Shown: positions 16,616 through 27,875, numbered from the stretch's first letter. The stretch is 64,000 bases of DNA from an uncultured bacterium (GCA_902778895.1 CACYZF010000007.1:1-64000); one strand, 5' to 3'. Program-made: numbers and translations. The notes: generated from the letters alone by a model not told the origin.

Positions 16616-16644
16616 AAAATACACTCCTATGACCGTATTTGCAA
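16616..16644 (-). promoter_or_regulatory. Promoter for fic
   Basis: On the minus strand: TTGCAA (16639-16644), 17-base spacer, TATTTT (16616-16621), about 40 bases upstream of the fic ATG. Confidence 0.5.
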
Positions 16645-16784
16645 GCTGGAATCGATGCCGGGAGGAGACTATTTCCCAAAAAACATGGGGTGGAATCAGG
16701 CTTGAGCAGAAACAACCTGGCTGGACATCATGCCATCTTCAATGGGTAGCAGTGGTCAGCAACCCTCCATATTATGAATGATCC

Positions 16785-16826
16785 AAACGCTATTCGCAGC
16801 CTATTCATTATCAGATCATAGCGTTT
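16785..16826. repeat. Inverted repeat upstream of IS200 remnant
   Basis: AAACGCTAT (16785-16793) is inverted as ATAGCGTTT (16818-16826). Additional flanking symmetry (ATGATC/GATCAT) gives an imperfect long hairpin. It may be a degraded IS left-end structure. The surrounding interval 16645-16850 holds no gene. Confidence 0.35.
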
Positions 16827-16858
16827 AAAGATTCCTTGATTTCAACTGATTTCACCGC

Positions 16859-17116
16859 CAGCATTTTCTCGTACAGAGCGTACCAACAATGTCTGTAAGC
16901 AAGATCGTGACCATAATCAAGAGTATCACCGCCCGTGAAATCTTTGCTCGGCACAAAGAGGTAAAAAGGTTCCTTTGGGGCGGGAACCTTTGGACAAGCG
17001 GCTTCTACGCGAACACGGTGAGCGAATACGCAAACGCGGAAGGAATCAAGCAATACATCGCGAACCAAGGGGCGTATAAGAAAAACCTTGAACAACAACT
17101 TGACTTTGACTTTTGA
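16859..17116 (+). pseudogene. IS200/IS605 TnpA transposase, 3' remnant
   Basis: About 85 codons matching the C-terminal half of the Y1 transposase of IS200/IS605: HFLVQSVPT, IVTIIKSITAREIF, LWGGNLWTSGFYANTV and IKQYIANQ, which contains the catalytic-tyrosine helix. Upstream, the HUH region is damaged (it reads HRQH) and the frame meets a TGA at 16847-16849. The N-terminal half is absent. No TnpB is present. The element is therefore immobile by itself. Confidence 0.75.
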
Positions 17117-17134
17117 CATGGTAGTTCCTTTAGA

Positions 17135-17158
17135 TACCCCGCTGCTTGCGGCGGGGTA
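17135..17158. mobile_element. IS200/IS605 right-end hairpin
   Basis: TACCCCGC (17135-17142) is inverted as GCGGGGTA (17151-17158), 19 bases after the transposase remnant stop. Subterminal hairpins of this kind are recognised by TnpA, so this marks the right end of the dead element. Confidence 0.6.
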
Positions 17159-17227
17159 GTTCATTTTCCCAGCAATCTTCCGATTGGCGTGAGTTTCCAT
17201 GCCGCCGGAAAACCTGACCTCCGCCAG

Positions 17228-17269
17228 CGCATAAAAAAACAGACCGGAATGCCATAGCATCCCGGCCTG
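17228..17269 (-). terminator. Terminator of the flavin oxidoreductase gene
   Basis: A 13-bp stem (17240-17252 with 17257-17269) and 4-base loop. On the minus strand two positions become G-U pairs, giving a complete stem followed by a run of T. On the plus strand they are A-C mismatches, so it serves the minus-strand gene ending at 17360. Confidence 0.7.
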
Positions 17270-17359
17270 CTTTTCTGTTGGCAGGATCAGCGGATCATGC
17301 TCGGAGATATACAGAAAGCCTCAAACGGTTTTCTTCCGGTTTCTCCGCTCCTGATTGCG

Positions 17360-19360
17360 TCAGATATGGTTTGCCACTTCGTAGGCATCCCAGATCGCCT
17401 GATGAATATTCCGGCATTCCCTGCAATCGCCGATTGCATAGAGTTCCGGGACATCCTGCATGGCCTGATACAGCGAGACGTCGCTGCGGAATCCGGCGGC
17501 GACGATGACCGCGTCCGCCTTCAGCTCGGAATCCTCGCCGCTCTTCTGATCGTGCAGGACGGCGCCGGTGTCCGTCACCTGTTTCACGACGGTGTTGGCG
17601 CGGATCGTGCAGCCTTTGAAGCGGACCAGCGCGGCCAGCATATCCTTGTTCGCGGAGCAAAGCGGAGCGTTGATCGAGAGAATGTCTTTCTGCGCTTCCA
17701 CGATCGTAACGTTTTTGCCGAAGGATTCACGAAGCCACAGCGCGACTTCGCAGCCGACGATGCCGCCGCCGAGCACGACCAGGTTTTCGCCGAGTCCCGC
17801 CGCTTTGTTTTTCAGCACGGATTTTGCATCGTACACGGGGATGCCTTTGCCCAGGTCGAACAGGCGGGGCGTGGCTCCGGTCGCGAGGATGAGGACATCG
17901 AACGACATGCCGCGGAGCATTTCCTCCGTTACGGCGGCGCCGAGATGGATCTCGACCTGAAGTTCTTTCATGGTATGGATATACCATTGGAGCAGGGCTC
18001 TGTCTCCATCCTTGAAATCGGGCACGCCGGCGGGGACACATGCGCCGCCGAGGATGTTTTCCTTCTCGTAAATCACGGGTTTGTGGCCGCGAATCGCAAG
18101 CACTCTTGCGGCCTCCATGCCGGCGATGCCGCCGCCGATGATGACCGCCTTCTTCGGGCGCAGGACCGGAGTGTACGCGAAAATGCGTTCTCTGGCGCAC
18201 TGCGGATTCACGGCGCAGTTGACCAGCGAGAAATTCTGGATCCGTCCCATGCAGCCTTCCTGGCAGTTGATGCAGGGACGGATGTCCGCTTTCCTGCCGC
18301 TGCGCAGTTTGTTCGCGTAATCGGCGTCGGCGAGCAGAGGACGTCCGAGGGACACGATGTCGATCCAGCCGTCCTTCACCGCTTTCGAGGACAGATCGGG
18401 ATTCGCGAGTTTGCCGGCGCAGATCACCGGGACCTTCACCACTTCCTTCACGGCCTTCGCGTATTTCAGATAGAGACCGTCTTTCTGGTACATGGGCGGA
18501 TGCGACCAGTACCAGCTGTCGTAGGAACCGACATCCACGTCGAACGCGTCATAGCCGTACTGTTCCAGCAGTTTTGCGATTTCGAGCCCTTCGGCCTCAT
18601 CGCGTCCCTTTTCTTCGAATTCTTCGCCGGGGAGCGCGCCTTTTCGCCAGTCTTTGATGAAGCTCTTGGTGGACAGACGCATGACGACCGGGAAATCCGG
18701 GCCGCAGGTCTTCGCGATCTCCTCGCGGATCTCTCTGGCCAGACGAAGGCGGTTTTCCAGCGATCCGCCGTATTCGTCCGTGCGGTGGTTGAACATGGCG
18801 ATCGCGAACTGGTCGAGCAGGTAGCCTTCGTGGACGGCGTGGATCATGATGCCGTCGAATCCGGCGCGTTTCCCGATGGCCGCCGCCTTGCCGAACATGG
18901 CGATGATATGATGGATCTCATCCACCGTGATCGCACGGCAGGTTTTGTCCAGCCAGCGGTGAGGGATCTCGGAGGGAGCGACGGGGTTGTCCGCGCCCTG
19001 GTCTTCCGGGATCGAAACGCGTCCGAAGCCGCCGGAAAGCTGGAGCAGGACCTTGGAGCCGTAAGCATGGATCCGTTCCGTCATTTCCTTGCCGGTGCGG
19101 ATGAACTGGTGCGGATTGCGCGTCGGAACAGGTACGCCCGGACAGGAATGCTCCTCCACCGTGAATTCGGCGAACGTAACTCCGGTGCAGATCAGGCCGG
19201 TCCCGCCTTTCGCGCGCTCCACGTAATAATCGATGCCGCGCTGGTTGAAAGCGCCGTCGGCGTCGCCGAGTCCCAGAGGCCCGACGGGCGCCATCATGAG
19301 ACGGTTTTTCAGTTCGAGTTTGCCGATCTTGACCGGCTGGAATAAAATGTCGTAGTCCAT
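17360..19360 (-). CDS. NADH:flavin oxidoreductase / 2,4-dienoyl-CoA reductase-type Fe-S flavoprotein
   Basis: A 666-residue three-cofactor enzyme of the FadH/BaiCD/2-enoate reductase family. An N-terminal old-yellow-enzyme TIM barrel (about 1-370; KNRLMMAPVG, HAVHEGYLLDQF, RTDEYGGSLENR) binds FMN. CINCQEGC plus a later Cys (VNCAVNP) bind a [4Fe-4S] cluster. FAD (VIIGGGIAGMEAAR) and NAD(P)H (VVLGGGIVGCEVA) Rossmann motifs follow. Such enzymes reduce activated C=C bonds of enoates, dienoyl-CoA or bile-acid intermediates in anaerobes; the substrate here is unknown. It is monocistronic, with its own promoter and terminator. Confidence 0.9.
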   Translation of the reverse strand: MDYDILFQPVKIGKLELKNRLMMAPVGPLGLGDADGAFNQRGIDYYVERAKGGTGLICTGVTFAEFTVEEHSCPGVPVPTRNPHQFIRTGKEMTERIHAYGSKVLLQLSGGFGRVSIPEDQGADNPVAPSEIPHRWLDKTCRAITVDEIHHIIAMFGKAAAIGKRAGFDGIMIHAVHEGYLLDQFAIAMFNHRTDEYGGSLENRLRLAREIREEIAKTCGPDFPVVMRLSTKSFIKDWRKGALPGEEFEEKGRDEAEGLEIAKLLEQYGYDAFDVDVGSYDSWYWSHPPMYQKDGLYLKYAKAVKEVVKVPVICAGKLANPDLSSKAVKDGWIDIVSLGRPLLADADYANKLRSGRKADIRPCINCQEGCMGRIQNFSLVNCAVNPQCARERIFAYTPVLRPKKAVIIGGGIAGMEAARVLAIRGHKPVIYEKENILGGACVPAGVPDFKDGDRALLQWYIHTMKELQVEIHLGAAVTEEMLRGMSFDVLILATGATPRLFDLGKGIPVYDAKSVLKNKAAGLGENLVVLGGGIVGCEVALWLRESFGKNVTIVEAQKDILSINAPLCSANKDMLAALVRFKGCTIRANTVVKQVTDTGAVLHDQKSGEDSELKADAVIVAAGFRSDVSLYQAMQDVPELYAIGDCRECRNIHQAIWDAYEVANHI

Positions 19361-19445
19361 AAAAGACCCCTAATGACGTTAAAATCGAAGCCGTTCTGAA
19401 CAGCTTCAACCTCATTTTTGTTTATATTCAGTACGTTCATCCCAC

Positions 19446-19474
19446 AATATAACACGCTCCCGTAACGTTTTCAA
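19446..19474 (-). promoter_or_regulatory. Promoter for the flavin oxidoreductase
   Basis: Minus strand TTGAAA (19469-19474), 17-base spacer, TATATT (19446-19451). It leaves an approximately 80-base leader to the ATG at 19360. Confidence 0.7.
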
Positions 19475-19562
19475 GCAATCGTTTAACAAATAAAAAATTT
19501 TTGCTTTCGTTCGGGCTTTCGATTCGGCGGATTGAACAGGATGAAGTGCGGCCGAAGTGAGG

Positions 19563-20444
19563 TCAGCGATTGCCGCGCGGGATACGGTGTGCTCCGGGCG
19601 AGACCGGGATACTGCTATTTTGCTCCGGAGCCGGATTCTGCCTGGCGGCATTGCCTGTGATACGGTGTTGACTCGGCGCGACCGGAATGGCCGTGTTCCT
19701 CTCCGGGAAATCGATTTGATTCGCGGCTTTGCTCGGAAAACGGTGCTGACTTGGGGCGACGGGAATCGTGGTGTTTGGGGACAAAGATTCGCCTCCCATC
19801 TCATTTTTTCGGGGGATGCGGTGGCGGCTCGGCACGACGGGAATCGTGTTGTCCGGTTCTTTCGGGCGGACGGGCTCAAGAAGACGCGGCCGCGGCGGGG
19901 GAGGGGGCGGGATCCAGCCCGGCGGTTCGGGCGGAACCGGCCAGCGTCTGCCCCAGAGCCATCTGTCGGAATAATAGTACCAGCCGTCGAAGTAGGGAAC
20001 GTATTCGCCGAAGAAGAAAACGTAGTAGAACGGCGGATACTGGTCGGAATCGTCCTCGCCGGCGTTTCTTTTTGAAGTAGAAACTACGACGGCGGGCTGG
20101 GCAGGTTCCTGGGTGCGTGTCCCGACTTTGCCCGGTTCGCGGGTTTTTTCCTCCGGTGTTTCGATGTCCGGCATGATAACGACGGGGACTGTCGTTGCGA
20201 TGGAAGCTACCGGACTGGAGGCCGTTTTGCCGGACACGGCGCGTTCCTCGGGAAAAGCGAGGACCGGAGCCGGATTCGGGTCGAGGACGGTCCGCATCAG
20301 GTTCACGAGGTCCGCCGTGCGCTGGATATCGCCGGGAGCGACAGCCGATGTCGCGTCGGCAGTCTGCGCGAATGCCGCGGATACGAGGCCGGCCGCCACC
20401 GTGACCGCGATGCCGAATGCGAATGTTCTGTTGATCAAACTCAT
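19563..20444 (-). CDS. Secreted repeat protein, IPVxPSxHR repeats
   Basis: A 293-residue protein with a signal peptide (about 1-26, cleavage after AFA). A Tyr/Trp-rich patch sits mid-protein (YYVFFFGEYVPYF, then WYYYSDRWLW), followed by a polyproline stretch. Four tandem units of about 26 residues close the protein; each carries a T/S-IPVxPSxHRI core separated by polar Asn/Gln-rich linkers. No family is recognised. Its composition suggests an envelope or surface protein. It is divergent from the methyltransferase gene. Confidence 0.7.
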   Translation of the reverse strand: MSLINRTFAFGIAVTVAAGLVSAAFAQTADATSAVAPGDIQRTADLVNLMRTVLDPNPAPVLAFPEERAVSGKTASSPVASIATTVPVVIMPDIETPEEKTREPGKVGTRTQEPAQPAVVVSTSKRNAGEDDSDQYPPFYYVFFFGEYVPYFDGWYYYSDRWLWGRRWPVPPEPPGWIPPPPPPRPRLLEPVRPKEPDNTIPVVPSRHRIPRKNEMGGESLSPNTTIPVAPSQHRFPSKAANQIDFPERNTAIPVAPSQHRITGNAARQNPAPEQNSSIPVSPGAHRIPRGNR

Positions 20445-20477
20445 GTCCGTATCCCCGCCAATAGACTGATATACACT

Positions 20478-20505
20478 AAGATAGCATCAAACAAGCATTT
20501 GTCAA
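20478..20505 (-). promoter_or_regulatory. Promoter for the repeat protein
   Basis: Minus strand TTGACA (20500-20505), 16-base spacer, TATCTT (20478-20483), 34 bases upstream of the start codon. Confidence 0.65.
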
Positions 20506-20599
20506 GCCTCATACGGAAAGCATAGCGGAAAAACGGGAGATTCCCGGGAGAAAAGAAACTTGATCCCCCGTCATTTTTTCTTTGTTTCTGTATTTTTGC

Positions 20600-20628
20600 T
20601 TGCATATTCAGGAAAAGCATGATATAGT
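20600..20628 (+). promoter_or_regulatory. Promoter for the methyltransferase gene
   Basis: TTGCAT (20600-20605), 17-base spacer, TATAGT (20623-20628). The predicted start near 20635 argues against the GTG at 20637 as translation start. Confidence 0.6.
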
Positions 20629-20699
20629 ATGAAATTGTGATTCCGGTCGGCATTGGTCTGTTTGGTGCCGTCGGACGGATCACATTTCGGAGAATCGGT

Positions 20700-22223
20700 A
20701 TGGAACAGAAAGAACCGGATTTAGAAGAAAAAAAAGAACGCGGGACACTCCCGGACGAGGTGATTGCGGCGGATTTGCCGGAAGAACCGGCGGACGCTGT
20801 GACGGAAGGGACTACTGAAGTCCACGCGGATTTTGAAAATCCGGCCGATGCTCCTGCCGAACATGAATCCGGCGCTCGGGCAGAGGAGGAGATGCCTGCT
20901 TTTTCAGAGACACATGCCGGTTCTCAGGAGGAACCGGAAACGGACGTTCCGGCTGAATCGGCGTCTTCCGCCGAACCTGAGCCCTCGGTAGACACCGGGT
21001 CTCCGGAAGAAACTGCCCCCTCGGATGATTCTGTGCCCCCGGTGGACCCGGAAACTGTGGATGATCCATTCGGTTTTGCCGCGGAGCCCGGTTTTGAAGT
21101 CAAAAGCGAACACGGATATTGTGATATCTGCGAAAAGGAAGTCGATTTCCGTATCGACGGCGAGTTTTTGCGCAACCATTTTATTTGCACGGAATGCAAG
21201 TCTCTGCCGAGGCAGCGTGCGTTCCTGCATGCCCTGAAAATGTGCCGCCCGGACTGGCGCACTGCCTGCATGCACGAATCCTCTCCCGGCGGACCGTCCT
21301 CCGATTTCCTGTTCCGCCACGCGAAAAACTACTCGATCTCGCATTATTATCCCGAGCTCGAATCAGGCGAAATGGGGCCGGAGGGGGCGATCTGCGAGGA
21401 TCTGGAGAAGATGTCGTACCCGGACAATGTGTTCGACGTTTTCATTACGCAGGATGTCATGGAGCACATTTTTGATATTTCGGCTGCGTTCAACGAGGTG
21501 AAACGCGTTCTGAAGCCGGGCGGCTTTTTCCTGTTCACCGTACCGTACTACAAGGATCTGCCGAAGTCGTTCTGCCGGGCGAAACGTCTGTCCGACGGCT
21601 CGGTCCGGCTCTACTCGAGAGCGGTTTACCACGGCAATCCGGTCGATGAAAAAGGCGCGCTCGTCACATGGGACTACGGCAGGGATTTCCCTGAACTTGT
21701 CAGCGGAATGTGCGGCCTGCATCCTGTTGTCCTCCGGATAGAATCCCGTTATCACGGTCTGGATGGTGAGATGATGGAGGTTTTCATGATGCGGAAACCT
21801 CGCAAAAAAACAGATCCCTCGAAACTTATTCCTCCTGCGTTCGTTTTCCCGGAACCGCCTTCGGAGGATCAGCCGGAATGGTCGCCTTTCGTAGAGATTC
21901 TTCCCCCGGACGAGGAAAAAGACCGCGAGGAAGAGGCCTCCGATTCCGCACAGGAAGAACCCGCCCCTGTAGAGGAAGACCTGCCTGCCGAATCTGTGGA
22001 AGAACCTGCTCCGGTTCAGGAAGACCTGCCTGCCGAATCTGCGGAAGAACCTGCTCCGGTTCAGGAAGACCTGCCTACCGAATCTGCGGAAGAATCCGCC
22101 CCTGTTCTGGACGAAACCCCGATTCCTGAGGCTGATCTTGCGGAAGAATCTGTTTCCGGTTCCGAGGTTTCCGAGGAAAGCTCCGTTGCCGCGGATGTTT
22201 CTCCGGCTCGGAATCAGGAATGA
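20700..22223 (+). CDS. Class I SAM methyltransferase with acidic flanks and 15-residue repeats
   Basis: A 507-residue, probably cytoplasmic protein. Residues 1 to about 125 are Glu/Pro/Ala-rich and disordered. A zinc-finger-like CDIC...CTEC pair precedes a type-11 methyltransferase core: the acidic turn is around DLEKMSYPDNVFDVF, then DVMEHIFD and EVKRVLKPGGFFLFTVP. The C-terminal ~130 residues are acidic, with about 3.5 copies of EEPAPVQEDLPAESA. The ATG at 20700 is chosen for its RBS GGAG. The core resembles methyltransferases acting on sugars or lipids, but the substrate is not identifiable. Confidence 0.72.
   Translation: MEQKEPDLEEKKERGTLPDEVIAADLPEEPADAVTEGTTEVHADFENPADAPAEHESGARAEEEMPAFSETHAGSQEEPETDVPAESASSAEPEPSVDTGSPEETAPSDDSVPPVDPETVDDPFGFAAEPGFEVKSEHGYCDICEKEVDFRIDGEFLRNHFICTECKSLPRQRAFLHALKMCRPDWRTACMHESSPGGPSSDFLFRHAKNYSISHYYPELESGEMGPEGAICEDLEKMSYPDNVFDVFITQDVMEHIFDISAAFNEVKRVLKPGGFFLFTVPYYKDLPKSFCRAKRLSDGSVRLYSRAVYHGNPVDEKGALVTWDYGRDFPELVSGMCGLHPVVLRIESRYHGLDGEMMEVFMMRKPRKKTDPSKLIPPAFVFPEPPSEDQPEWSPFVEILPPDEEKDREEEASDSAQEEPAPVEEDLPAESVEEPAPVQEDLPAESAEEPAPVQEDLPTESAEESAPVLDETPIPEADLAEESVSGSEVSEESSVAADVSPARNQE
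21953..22112 (+). repeat. 45-bp in-frame tandem repeat
   Basis: About 3.5 copies of a 45-bp unit encoding EEPAPVQEDLPAESA. Adjacent copies are nearly identical, so the copy number is likely to vary between strains. Confidence 0.75.
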
Positions 22224-22356
22224 CAGATTCATCGATCCTCCGTTTTCTCTGAAATCCGCCCGGGACGTCTGGGGCGGTTCATCCTGTTTTGCCGGGCTGG
22301 AAACCCGTTTTCCTGCGTGCAACCCCCATTTTTTCCCGAAAAATAGAAAAAAGAGG

Positions 22357-22384
22357 TTGAAAGCGGCCAAAAGTATGATATATT
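22357..22384 (+). promoter_or_regulatory. Promoter for the 281-aa membrane protein
   Basis: TTGAAA (22357-22362), 16-base spacer, TATATT (22379-22384); TG precedes the -10 by one base. Confidence 0.7.
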
Positions 22385-22461
22385 GCTCGTGTATTATTTT
22401 TTTTAAACAAAAACATCTGGCGCGCCGTGCGTGCTGTGAAACCCATTAAAGGAGTCAGTCA

Positions 22462-23307
22462 ATGATCTTAGCAGACGTCGAACTTCCGGTCCTGTCCGTT
22501 TATATTGCTATGGCGGTCGGCTTTATCGTCATGGTTTGGGGCATCAAGAATATGAGCACGAAACCCAACGCCCGTATCATCATGGGGCTTGGCGTGCTCA
22601 TCGTGCTCGGCGCCGTGGTCAGCAGATTCTTTGTTTCGGCGGAGAAATCCGAGGACGCCCGTCTTGAAAGAAACGCCAAGGTCTTCCGTACGGCGAAGGC
22701 CGAAAAAGCCGCTGCCTATATCGCGGAACGGTTCCCGGACGGCGGCGCGGCCGCGTTCCTGATCGACGATGAGTCCAACAGCAACTCCGAGTCCGACAGC
22801 TATCTCGTCCTCCAGGAGCTTCAGAACCGCCTTTCCGAAAAGGGCGTTTCGTGCGGCGACGTGCTGATCGTCGGCGAGCTCACCACCGACAAGAAGACTG
22901 GCGAGGAAATGCGTGAAGATCCCACGGATGCCACGATCATGAAGAAGAAACTGGACACCGTCTACGACAAGGTCGACATCGTCGTCAATTTCGCGGGTCT
23001 GCCCAGCTCGACCGCCGACCTCAAGAAGATCACGTTCCTCACGAAAAAGAACACCGCCACCAAGAAGAACAACATGCTTCTCATGACGGACTTCGGTCTG
23101 CCCTATGTCGAACAGGATATGCTGAAGAGCGGCCGCGTGTGCGCCATCATCGACTGCCCCAACTCGACCGGCTCCACGTTCGATATGCAGAAGAACACCG
23201 CGCCGAAGGATCTTTCCGAAGCGTTCGATTATTTCTACTATCTCATTTGTCCGGATACGCTCGAAAGCTATATTTCGGAAAACTCCAGCTACTTCGTCAC
23301 GAAGTAA
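22462..23307 (+). CDS. Membrane-anchored protein of unknown function
   Basis: A 281-residue protein with two N-terminal transmembrane helices (about 9-28 and 39-58), then a soluble domain rich in alternating hydrophobic strands (AAAFLIDDES, DVLIVGELTT, DIVVNFAGLP, RVCAIIDCP), suggesting an alpha/beta fold such as a periplasmic-binding-like or TIR-like shape. RBS AAAGGAG is well placed. It has its own promoter and no obvious operon partner. No family was recognised. Confidence 0.68.
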   Translation: MILADVELPVLSVYIAMAVGFIVMVWGIKNMSTKPNARIIMGLGVLIVLGAVVSRFFVSAEKSEDARLERNAKVFRTAKAEKAAAYIAERFPDGGAAAFLIDDESNSNSESDSYLVLQELQNRLSEKGVSCGDVLIVGELTTDKKTGEEMREDPTDATIMKKKLDTVYDKVDIVVNFAGLPSSTADLKKITFLTKKNTATKKNNMLLMTDFGLPYVEQDMLKSGRVCAIIDCPNSTGSTFDMQKNTAPKDLSEAFDYFYYLICPDTLESYISENSSYFVTK

Positions 23308-23456
23308 GCTTGATTTACCTCGTACGCCTTCTGCCGCAGGCGAGGTGAAGTCTCCTCACTCCGGGCGGAAGACCGAGAGACCGCCGTTTGCGCGGCTCCG
23401 ACGCCGCGATTCAGCGCGTTTGAGCTGGATCCGGCGGACGGAAAAGATTGACAGAC

Positions 23457-23478
23457 CGGGACGCGGCGACGCGTCCCG
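23457..23478. promoter_or_regulatory. Perfect inverted repeat upstream of clpC
   Basis: CGGGACGC (23457-23464) is inverted as GCGTCCCG (23471-23478) with a 6-base loop, 49 bases before the clpC ATG. There is no T-run, so it is more likely an operator or leader hairpin than a terminator. It does not match CIRCE or CtsR boxes. The remaining 23308-23456 interval shows a weak hairpin near 23315-23345 and no gene. Confidence 0.4.
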
Positions 23479-23526
23479 AATTATCTACAGAAAGCTGAAA
23501 AAGGCAATTGCAGGGAGAAAAACGAT

Positions 23527-26070
<2,544 letters not shown>

Positions 26071-26088
26071 TCTGAACTGAATTCCTCA

Positions 26089-27345
26089 ATGGAACAGAAC
26101 GAGACAGCAGAATTGAGCGAACAGGCGCAGGTCCAGGCGCAAAACGCGGAGCGGATTCCCTCAGGCGAGGCGGATTCTGCGGCGTATCTGACGCCCGGCC
26201 AGCTCATGGTCCGGCGGTTCTTCCATGAGAAGACCGCGGTCGCCGGCCTCGTCTTCGTGATCCTGCTGATCCTCGCCGCCGTCGCCGCGCCGCTCTTCGT
26301 GAACGGGAAGCCTTTGCTGATCGCGGCCGCGGACGGTTCGCTTTCGAGTCCGGCGCTGCGCGATTTCTTCGCCCCGGACGCGCAGGAAGTCTTCGTGGAA
26401 AAGATGTTCAACTGGCTGTTCCTCGCGATCCCCGCCACGCTCATTTTGTACGGATGCTTCCGGAAACGCAAACGCGTCCTTTATCCCGTGCTCGCGCTCG
26501 TGCTGATCCTGCTCGCCGTGCCGTTCTGCGTGTCGAAAGCGCAGATGACGCAGGTCGACTGGCGGAAGACCGCCGCCGAGGACACGGCGTCGATATATTA
26601 CTTTGCGGCGGTCCCGTACGGGCCGTTCGAGACGTCGCCCGACACCTACGCGATGCCCTCGAAAAAACATCCGTTCGGCACGGACAACGTGGGGCGCGAC
26701 GTCTTCGCGCGCATGACGTACGGGGCGCGCGTTTCGCTGGCGGTCGGATTCCTCGCGACGGCGATCGAACTCGTGCTCGGCACGATGATCGGGCTCTTTT
26801 CTGGGTACCGCGGCGGTCGCGTCGACCTCGCCGTGCAGCGTCTGGTCGAGATCGTGATCTGCTTCCCGACGTTCCTGCTGCTCCTGATTTTAATGTCGAT
26901 CATGCTCGACTACGGTACGCGCCAGTCGATCCTGCTGGTGATCTTCGTGCTGGGGATGACCGGATGGCCCGGCCTCTCGCGCCTGGTGCGCGGCGAGGTG
27001 CTGAAGGCGCGCCAGATGGCGTACATCCAGAGCTGCGAAAGCCTCGGCGTGCCGCTTCACAGCATCCTGTTCAAGCACCTGCTGCCGAACGTCTCCGGCC
27101 CGATCTTCGTCTCGTTCGCGTTCAGCATCGCCGGCGCGATCCTCGCGGAAAACAGTCTGAGCTTCCTCGGATTCGGGGTGCAGGCGCCGTCCGCCAGCTG
27201 GGGTGAGCTGCTGAAACAGGCGTTCGCCGATCCGCTGAGCTACTGGAACCTGATGCTTTGGCCCGGTCTCGCCATTTTTCTGTGCGTGACCGCGTTCAAT
27301 TTCATCGCGGACGGCATCCGCCGTTCCATCGACCTGAAGAGCTGA
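26089..27345 (+). CDS. Orphan OppC/DppC-type ABC permease with long periplasmic insertion
   Basis: A 418-residue inner-membrane permease. The signature HPFGTDNVGRDVFARMTYGAR and the C-terminal BPD domain (SLAVGFLATAIELVLGTMIG; EAA-like SCESLGVPLHSILFKHLLPN) are those of peptide/opine transporters. Between the first helix (about 49-69) and this signature there are ~140 extra residues with two additional hydrophobic segments (about 103-145), as seen in YejE/AppC-like long forms. The partner permease, ATPases and binding protein are not adjacent, so it is an orphan between clpC and dut. The RBS is weak. Confidence 0.85.
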   Translation: MEQNETAELSEQAQVQAQNAERIPSGEADSAAYLTPGQLMVRRFFHEKTAVAGLVFVILLILAAVAAPLFVNGKPLLIAAADGSLSSPALRDFFAPDAQEVFVEKMFNWLFLAIPATLILYGCFRKRKRVLYPVLALVLILLAVPFCVSKAQMTQVDWRKTAAEDTASIYYFAAVPYGPFETSPDTYAMPSKKHPFGTDNVGRDVFARMTYGARVSLAVGFLATAIELVLGTMIGLFSGYRGGRVDLAVQRLVEIVICFPTFLLLLILMSIMLDYGTRQSILLVIFVLGMTGWPGLSRLVRGEVLKARQMAYIQSCESLGVPLHSILFKHLLPNVSGPIFVSFAFSIAGAILAENSLSFLGFGVQAPSASWGELLKQAFADPLSYWNLMLWPGLAIFLCVTAFNFIADGIRRSIDLKS

Positions 27346-27369
27346 CCATAACCTGGAAGGAGGCTTCCT

Positions 27370-27810
27370 ATGCCGATCACAGTCCGATTCAAAATGCAAG
27401 AGGGCGCGGAAGACCTCGCCCCGAAGAAAGCCCACGAGGACGATGCCGCCTGGGACCTGAAAAGCCGCGTGGACGTCGAGGCCGCGCCGGGCAAGGTCAC
27501 GCTCATCCCGACCGGGCTTTTCCTGGAGCTGCCCGCCGGATACGAGGCGCAGATACGCCCCCGCAGCGGACTCGCGCTCAAGCACGCCGTGACCCTGCTC
27601 AATACGCCCGGCACCATCGACGCCGGATACCGCGGCGAAGTCTGCGTGATCCTGTTCAACGCCGGGGAAAACGTGTTCCCCGTGCGCCGCGGCGACCGCA
27701 TCGCCCAGATGGTGATCGCCGAGCTCCCGCAGGTCGTCCTGACGCCCGCAGTCGAGCTGAACGAAACCGACCGGAACGCCGGCGGATTCGGCTCGACCGG
27801 CATCCACTGA
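27370..27810 (+). CDS. dut: Deoxyuridine 5'-triphosphate nucleotidohydrolase
   Basis: A 146-residue trimeric dUTPase that hydrolyses dUTP to dUMP, keeping uracil out of DNA and feeding dTMP synthesis. All five motifs are present: motif 1 DDAAWDL (variant of DAGxDL with Ala-Trp), motif 2 PRSGLA, motif 3 GTIDAGYRGE with the catalytic Asp, motif 4 RGDRIAQ and motif 5 GGFGSTG. A strong AAGGAGG RBS precedes the ATG. It lies 24 bases after the permease and is probably co-transcribed with clpC. Confidence 0.95.
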   Translation: MPITVRFKMQEGAEDLAPKKAHEDDAAWDLKSRVDVEAAPGKVTLIPTGLFLELPAGYEAQIRPRSGLALKHAVTLLNTPGTIDAGYRGEVCVILFNAGENVFPVRRGDRIAQMVIAELPQVVLTPAVELNETDRNAGGFGSTGIH

Positions 27811-27875
27811 AGCCGTCAAGGCAGGCGCAAAAGGGGGGGTTCCTTGCTTTTTATCAAAAGATAATGATTCTGTCC

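Noticed and set aside
16811..17260. 149-codon minus-strand ORF over the IS200 remnant
   Set aside because: The plus strand encodes the recognisable TnpA C-terminus; the minus-strand ORF is its shadow.
17297..19345. 682-codon plus-strand ORF opposite the flavin oxidoreductase
   Set aside because: The minus strand encodes a full FMN/Fe-S/FAD enzyme; the plus-strand ORF is a high-GC shadow without RBS or domain.
23308..23526. CIRCE or CtsR operator before clpC
   Set aside because: Neither consensus is present; only an unrelated 8-bp inverted repeat was found.
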